Assembly: GCA_900547435.1 (NCBI GenBank)
Contig: URGO01000110.1
Location: forward strand, 1-11,014
DNA length: 11,014 bases
Source: an uncultured Parabacteroides sp.
Lineage (GTDB): Bacteria > Bacteroidota > Bacteroidia > Bacteroidales > Tannerellaceae
Direction of reading: 5' to 3'
Below are positions 7,625-11,014 of the stretch, one piece after another. Each line of letters begins with the position of its first letter. The stretch's first letter is position 1. The position numbers and the translations under genes are program-made. A model generated the notes under the pieces. It had not been told where the DNA came from, did no database searches, and was given only the letters and a program-made list of their open reading frames with translations.

Positions 7625-9562
7625 CTATTCCAACCTATCTATCTCATTCAACCAAAGTGTTGCCATAGCATCACTCGGCATACGCCAATCACCGCGAGGA
7701 GACAGACTGACACTTCCCACTTTCGGTCCATCCGGCAAGCAACTCCGTTTGAATTGTTGCTGGAAGAAGCGATAAAAGAACGTTCGCAGCCATTTATGGA
7801 TTACCTTTTTCTCGTAAATTCCATCAAAAGCGAGTTGTGCCAAATAATAAATCTTAGCCGGAGTTGCACCAAAGCGCAAGAAATGATACAAGAAGAAATC
7901 GTGCAATTCATAAGGCCCGACAAGATCTTCTGTCTTTTGCTGAATATTTCCGTGTTCATCCGCCGGAATCAGTTCCGGGCTAATGGGAGTATCAATAATA
8001 TCAAACAAAGTAGCCCGCGACTCCTCGTCTACTCTATTCTCAGCTACCCATTCAACCAGATACCTCACCAATGTTTTCGGGATGCTGGCGTTCACACCAT
8101 ACATAGACATATGGTCGCCATTATACGTTGCCCAGCCCAATGCCAATTCGGACAAATCGCCCGTACCGATAACCAATCCGTTTTCCTTGTTTGCCACATC
8201 CATAAGCAATTGTGTCCGTTCACGTGCCTGACTGTTCTCATACGTGACATCATGCACTTGGGCATCATGATGGATATCGTTGAAATGCTGTAGGCAAGCC
8301 TCCTTTATGGAAATTTCCCGAAACGTTACACCTAACGAATGAATCAGGCTTACAGCATTCCGGTATGTACGACCGGTCGTCCCGAAACCCGGCATGGTTA
8401 TTCCGATAATCCGGTTTCGCGGAATGCGCAACAAGTCAAAAGTCATAACCGTAACCAACAAAGCCAGCGTAGAGTCCAATCCTCCGGAAATGCCGACAAC
8501 TGCCGTTTGGGCATGGGCATGAGCAATTCGCTTGGCCAAGCCGGAGGTCTGCATCTGAAATATCTCTTCGCAACGCTCGCGTAACGCTTTTCCACTCGGG
8601 GTAAATGGATGAGGATTAACAATACGTGTCAACTGATTGGCCTCTGATCGCCGGTATTCAGCCAATTGAAAATCCAACTGGAAACCGCGATCGGTATTCA
8701 ATTGCCGGCACCCTTCCGTAAAGCAAGTAGACACCAGACGGTCATGCCGAAGATATTCCACATCAATTTCGGATATAACCAGTTGTTCATCCAACGAAAA
8801 GCGTTTTGATTCGGCAAGAACTACCCCGTTTTCCGCAATCAGGGCACTTCCGGAAAAGACCAGATCAGTAGTCGATTCGCCAAAGCCGCTCGAAGCATAG
8901 ACATACCCGCAAAGACAACGGGCCGATTGTTGCGCCACCAGCTGCTTCCGGTAAGTCTGCTTCCCGATGGTTTCATTACTTGCCGATAAATTCACGATAA
9001 TGTCAGCGCCCAACATGGCCAGTTCCGAACTGGGCGGAACCGGCATCCACAAATCTTCACAAATCTCCACCCCGACCGAAACGCCGGCAGCCACAAACAG
9101 CATCTGTTGCTGCATCGGATAGGGATTCCCGCCAATCACAATAAAGTCATCCTGCAAGTCTCTGGACGAAGTAAACCATCTTTTCTCTTGAAACTCGCGA
9201 TAATTCGGAAGATAGGTCTTCGGAACAACTCCTATAATCTTCCCCTCCTGAATAGCTACCGCCGCATTGATCAGTTTATTATCTACCCGCAACGGAAGTC
9301 CGACAAATGCCAGCAACGGAAGGTCGGCTGTATTTTCTACCAATTGCAGCAATGCCACCTCTGCATTCCGAAGTAATATATCTTGTGAGAACAAATCCAA
9401 ACAGGAATAGGCCGTAATCGACAATTCCGGAAATACAACAATCTGCACTCCGTTATCAGCCGCCCGACGCATCAGTTTTTCTATCTGCACACTATTATAG
9501 GAACAGTCGGCCACTTGAACATGCGGAACCGCGGCTGCTACTTTCACAAATCCATATTTCAT
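7625..9562 (-). CDS. nadE: Glutamine-dependent NAD+ synthetase (nitrilase domain fused to NAD synthase domain)
   Basis: This enzyme amidates nicotinic acid adenine dinucleotide to NAD+ with ATP, taking ammonia from glutamine. The N-terminal carbon-nitrogen hydrolase domain has the Glu-Lys-Cys triad: Glu46 in VVFPELSITAYSC, Lys115 in VPKTYLPNYREF and Cys168 in GVEICEDLW. The C-terminal ATP pyrophosphatase domain carries the P-loop SGGLDS (359-364), then GFGTTGRTYRNA and GTGDLSELALGWATYNGDHMSMY-type residues. At 645 residues it is a full-length two-domain form. The start at 9562 is supported by the complete N-terminal strand (MKYGFVKVAAAVPHVQVADC). The gene is convergent with uxuA and divergent from the next transporter, so it is probably transcribed alone from the CAAAGATA (reverse TATCTTTG) box at 9587-9594. 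The stop is TAG. No lesion was seen. Confidence 0.97.
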   Translation of the reverse strand: MKYGFVKVAAAVPHVQVADCSYNSVQIEKLMRRAADNGVQIVVFPELSITAYSCLDLFSQDILLRNAEVALLQLVENTADLPLLAFVGLPLRVDNKLINAAVAIQEGKIIGVVPKTYLPNYREFQEKRWFTSSRDLQDDFIVIGGNPYPMQQQMLFVAAGVSVGVEICEDLWMPVPPSSELAMLGADIIVNLSASNETIGKQTYRKQLVAQQSARCLCGYVYASSGFGESTTDLVFSGSALIAENGVVLAESKRFSLDEQLVISEIDVEYLRHDRLVSTCFTEGCRQLNTDRGFQLDFQLAEYRRSEANQLTRIVNPHPFTPSGKALRERCEEIFQMQTSGLAKRIAHAHAQTAVVGISGGLDSTLALLVTVMTFDLLRIPRNRIIGITMPGFGTTGRTYRNAVSLIHSLGVTFREISIKEACLQHFNDIHHDAQVHDVTYENSQARERTQLLMDVANKENGLVIGTGDLSELALGWATYNGDHMSMYGVNASIPKTLVRYLVEWVAENRVDEESRATLFDIIDTPISPELIPADEHGNIQQKTEDLVGPYELHDFFLYHFLRFGATPAKIYYLAQLAFDGIYEKKVIHKWLRTFFYRFFQQQFKRSCLPDGPKVGSVSLSPRGDWRMPSDAMATLWLNEIDRLE

Positions 9563-9586
9563 ACATCATTACATTTATTCAGTAGA

Positions 9587-9594
9587 CAAAGATA
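9587..9594 (-). promoter_or_regulatory. Putative -7 promoter box of nadE
   Basis: On the minus strand the sequence reads TATCTTTG, matching TAnnTTTG and identical to the box found before glgB. It lies 24 bases upstream of the nadE start codon. A TTG at 9617-9619 on the minus strand is 22 bases upstream and could be a weak -33 element. Confidence 0.5.
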
Positions 9595-9606
9595 CTGATT
9601 TTTCGT

Positions 9607-9614
9607 TACCTTTG
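9607..9614 (+). promoter_or_regulatory. Putative -7 promoter box of the YbjJ-like transporter gene
   Basis: TACCTTTG matches the TAnnTTTG consensus and lies 32 bases before the ATG at 9647. It is only 12 bases from the opposing nadE box, so the two promoters would overlap. No clear TTTG at -33 was seen, which makes this weaker than a full two-box promoter. Confidence 0.45.
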
Positions 9615-9646
9615 TACAATCAAACAAATGACATAGACAAATTATC

Positions 9647-10873
9647 ATGAATAACAAAGAAATTGTAAAGTATCCCAAAGAACGGATCCGGTTGGTCGTT
9701 CTCTCTTTTTTCTTAGCGCAAGGTTTCTGTTTTTCCAGTTGGGCAAGCCGCATTCCGGATGTGAAAGCCCTGTTCGATGTTTATGACGTGTTTTACTGGG
9801 GATTGGTCTTATTCCTCATTCCCGTAGGGAAGTTCGTCGCTATCCCTCTGGCGGGCTATCTGGTATCCCGGTTGGGAAGCCGCATCATGGTACAAGTCAG
9901 CGTCTTAGGGTACGCATTGTCTCTCTTTGCCATCGGCATGGTTTCCTCCATCTATCTGTTGGGAGTTTGCTTGTTCAGCTTTGGTGTTTTCTGGAATTTA
10001 TGCGACATCTCCCTCAACACGCAGGGCATCGTGATAGAACGTCTTTACGGACGTACCATCATGGCCTCGTTCCATGGAGGCTGGAGCTTGGCGGCCTGCT
10101 TAGGAGCTTTGCTGGGCTTTGCGATGATTGTCAGCGGAGTCGAGCCTTTCATCCATTTCTCCATTTCTGCGTTGATTATTCTCTGCATCGTCCTTTTAGG
10201 CCGTAAATACCTGCAAGAAGACAAGGTCCGGCAATTTGAGGAGGTGAAAACGGAAAACGAACAGAAAGAGGCTCCGGCTTTGCTCAGTTTTATCCGCAAA
10301 CCGGAAATGATTTTGATTCAATTCGGATTGGCGGGATTATTCGGATTGGTTGTAGAGAGTGCCATGTTCGACTGGAGCGGATTGTACTTCGAATCGGTCC
10401 TGCAAGTGCCTAAATCACTCCAAATCGGCTTTCTGGTCTTTATGGTGATGATGACCGTCGGACGTTTTCTGGCAAACTGGGCCTACGGCAAATTAGGGAA
10501 GCAGCGTGTCCTTCAACTGGCCGGTGCTTTTATCTTCGTAGGATTCTTTACCTCTGCCCTGTTCGGAGGTCTGTTTGAGAACATGGCACTGAAAGTTATC
10601 GTCAATTCTCTGGGCTTCATGCTGGTAGGCTTAGGTATTTCCTGCGTGGTTCCTACCATATATAGTCTGGTAGGCGCCAAGTCCCACACTCCCGTAGGTA
10701 TAGCGTTGAGTATTCTTTCCAGCATCAGTTTTATCGGTTCTTTAATCGCTCCTATCCTCATCGGAGCCATATCTCAGGCGTTCGACATGAAACAAGCTTA
10801 TCTGGTGGTCGGTCTGTTGGGACTTTGCATCCTGTTAATGACCACCTTCTGTAAGGCATTCAAAGAAAAATAA
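9647..10873 (+). CDS. MFS transporter, YbjJ-like
   Basis: This is a 408-residue inner-membrane protein with about twelve hydrophobic segments. The N-terminal helix ends in FSSWASRIPDVKALF, a signature of YbjJ-like MFS proteins. The second helix region, PVGKFVAIPLAGYLVSRLGSR, holds the motif A-like loop. The sixth helix is followed by a charged central loop (about 190-215, EDKVRQFEEVKTENEQKE) that separates the two six-helix halves. The second half begins after PALLSFIRKPEM and includes ESAMFDWSGLYFESVL and GRFLANWAYGKLGKQR. The substrate is unknown; related families include sugar permeases and drug efflux pumps, and nothing in the context decides between them. It is transcribed divergently from nadE and is followed 20 bases after its stop by a strong hairpin terminator, so it is probably a single-gene unit. 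Confidence 0.88.
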   Translation: MNNKEIVKYPKERIRLVVLSFFLAQGFCFSSWASRIPDVKALFDVYDVFYWGLVLFLIPVGKFVAIPLAGYLVSRLGSRIMVQVSVLGYALSLFAIGMVSSIYLLGVCLFSFGVFWNLCDISLNTQGIVIERLYGRTIMASFHGGWSLAACLGALLGFAMIVSGVEPFIHFSISALIILCIVLLGRKYLQEDKVRQFEEVKTENEQKEAPALLSFIRKPEMILIQFGLAGLFGLVVESAMFDWSGLYFESVLQVPKSLQIGFLVFMVMMTVGRFLANWAYGKLGKQRVLQLAGAFIFVGFFTSALFGGLFENMALKVIVNSLGFMLVGLGISCVVPTIYSLVGAKSHTPVGIALSILSSISFIGSLIAPILIGAISQAFDMKQAYLVVGLLGLCILLMTTFCKAFKEK

Positions 10874-10893
10874 GAAGAAAATAAGCAAAAACA

Positions 10894-10930
10894 AAGCCCC
10901 GTAGTTGCTTGGACTACGGGGCTTCCTTTT
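10894..10930 (+). terminator. Intrinsic terminator, likely bidirectional
   Basis: AAGCCCCGTAGT (10894-10905) and ACTACGGGGCTT (10913-10924) form a perfect 12-base-pair stem with a seven-base loop, followed by CCTTTTC. It lies 20 bases after the stop of the YbjJ-like gene. The upstream side is A-rich (AAGCAAAAACAAAG), giving a T-rich tail on the minus strand, so it may also stop a convergent transcript arriving from the right. Confidence 0.92.
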
Positions 10931-11014
10931 CATTAACCTTGCTTTCGCTCTTCACAAAGCTACTCGCAAGCAGAACTTTTTGTTACTCTATTTTATTTAC
11001 TAACTAAATATCAT

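Noticed and set aside
84..7627. An altered genetic code explaining the internal TAG and TGA
   Set aside because: Normal genes in the window end in TGA (eda, uxuA), TAG (nadE) and TAA (glgB, manA, transporters), so all three codons act as stops.
10931..11014. A small gene or ncRNA in the last 84 bases
   Set aside because: Both strands have early stops (the minus-strand ATG at the window end meets TAG after four codons), and the short CTTGC/GCAAG pairing is too weak to call a structured RNA.

Overview
The window looks like chromosomal DNA from a member of the Bacteroidales, probably close to Parabacteroides or Bacteroides. The evidence is the close match of every protein to Bacteroidetes versions of its family, AT-rich leaders without Shine-Dalgarno sequences, and promoter boxes of the Bacteroidetes type (TAnnTTTG). 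The genus is an inference. No mobile element, CRISPR array, rRNA or tRNA was seen. The longest stretch without a gene is 207 bases (3206-3412).

Layout. (1) 84-3205, plus strand: glgB (glycogen branching enzyme) followed after 29 bases by a class I mannose-6-phosphate isomerase gene. (2) 3413-7532, plus strand: a tightly packed hexuronate operon with KDPG aldolase (eda), an ACS-family MFS transporter resembling ExuT, an SDR-type fructuronate reductase (the UxuB role) and mannonate dehydratase (uxuA). (3) 7625-9562, minus strand: glutamine-dependent NAD+ synthetase (nadE). (4) 9647-10873, plus strand and divergent from nadE: a YbjJ-like MFS transporter, ended by a strong hairpin terminator at 10894-10924. 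The last 84 bases hold no gene that I can support.

The hexuronate operon would import a hexuronate, reduce fructuronate to mannonate (SDR), dehydrate mannonate to 2-keto-3-deoxygluconate (UxuA) and cleave the phosphorylated form to pyruvate and glyceraldehyde 3-phosphate (Eda). The uronate isomerase (UxaC) and KDG kinase (KdgK) needed to complete the route are not in the window.

The most notable observation is that two genes that otherwise look intact each carry one in-frame nonsense codon. These are an amber codon at codon 8 of glgB (105-107), where the true N-terminus is readable on both sides, and an opal codon at codon 181 of the SDR (6056-6058), between the catalytic half and the C-terminal half. 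UxuA also has Ala where its family normally has the second Asp of HPDDPP. These may be real inactivating mutations or base-call errors. A second observation is a pair of related AT-rich palindromes (3209-3287 and 7540-7617) that bracket the hexuronate operon in the same orientation. I found no convincing evidence of a wholly new system; most of the window is ordinary central and uronate carbohydrate metabolism.
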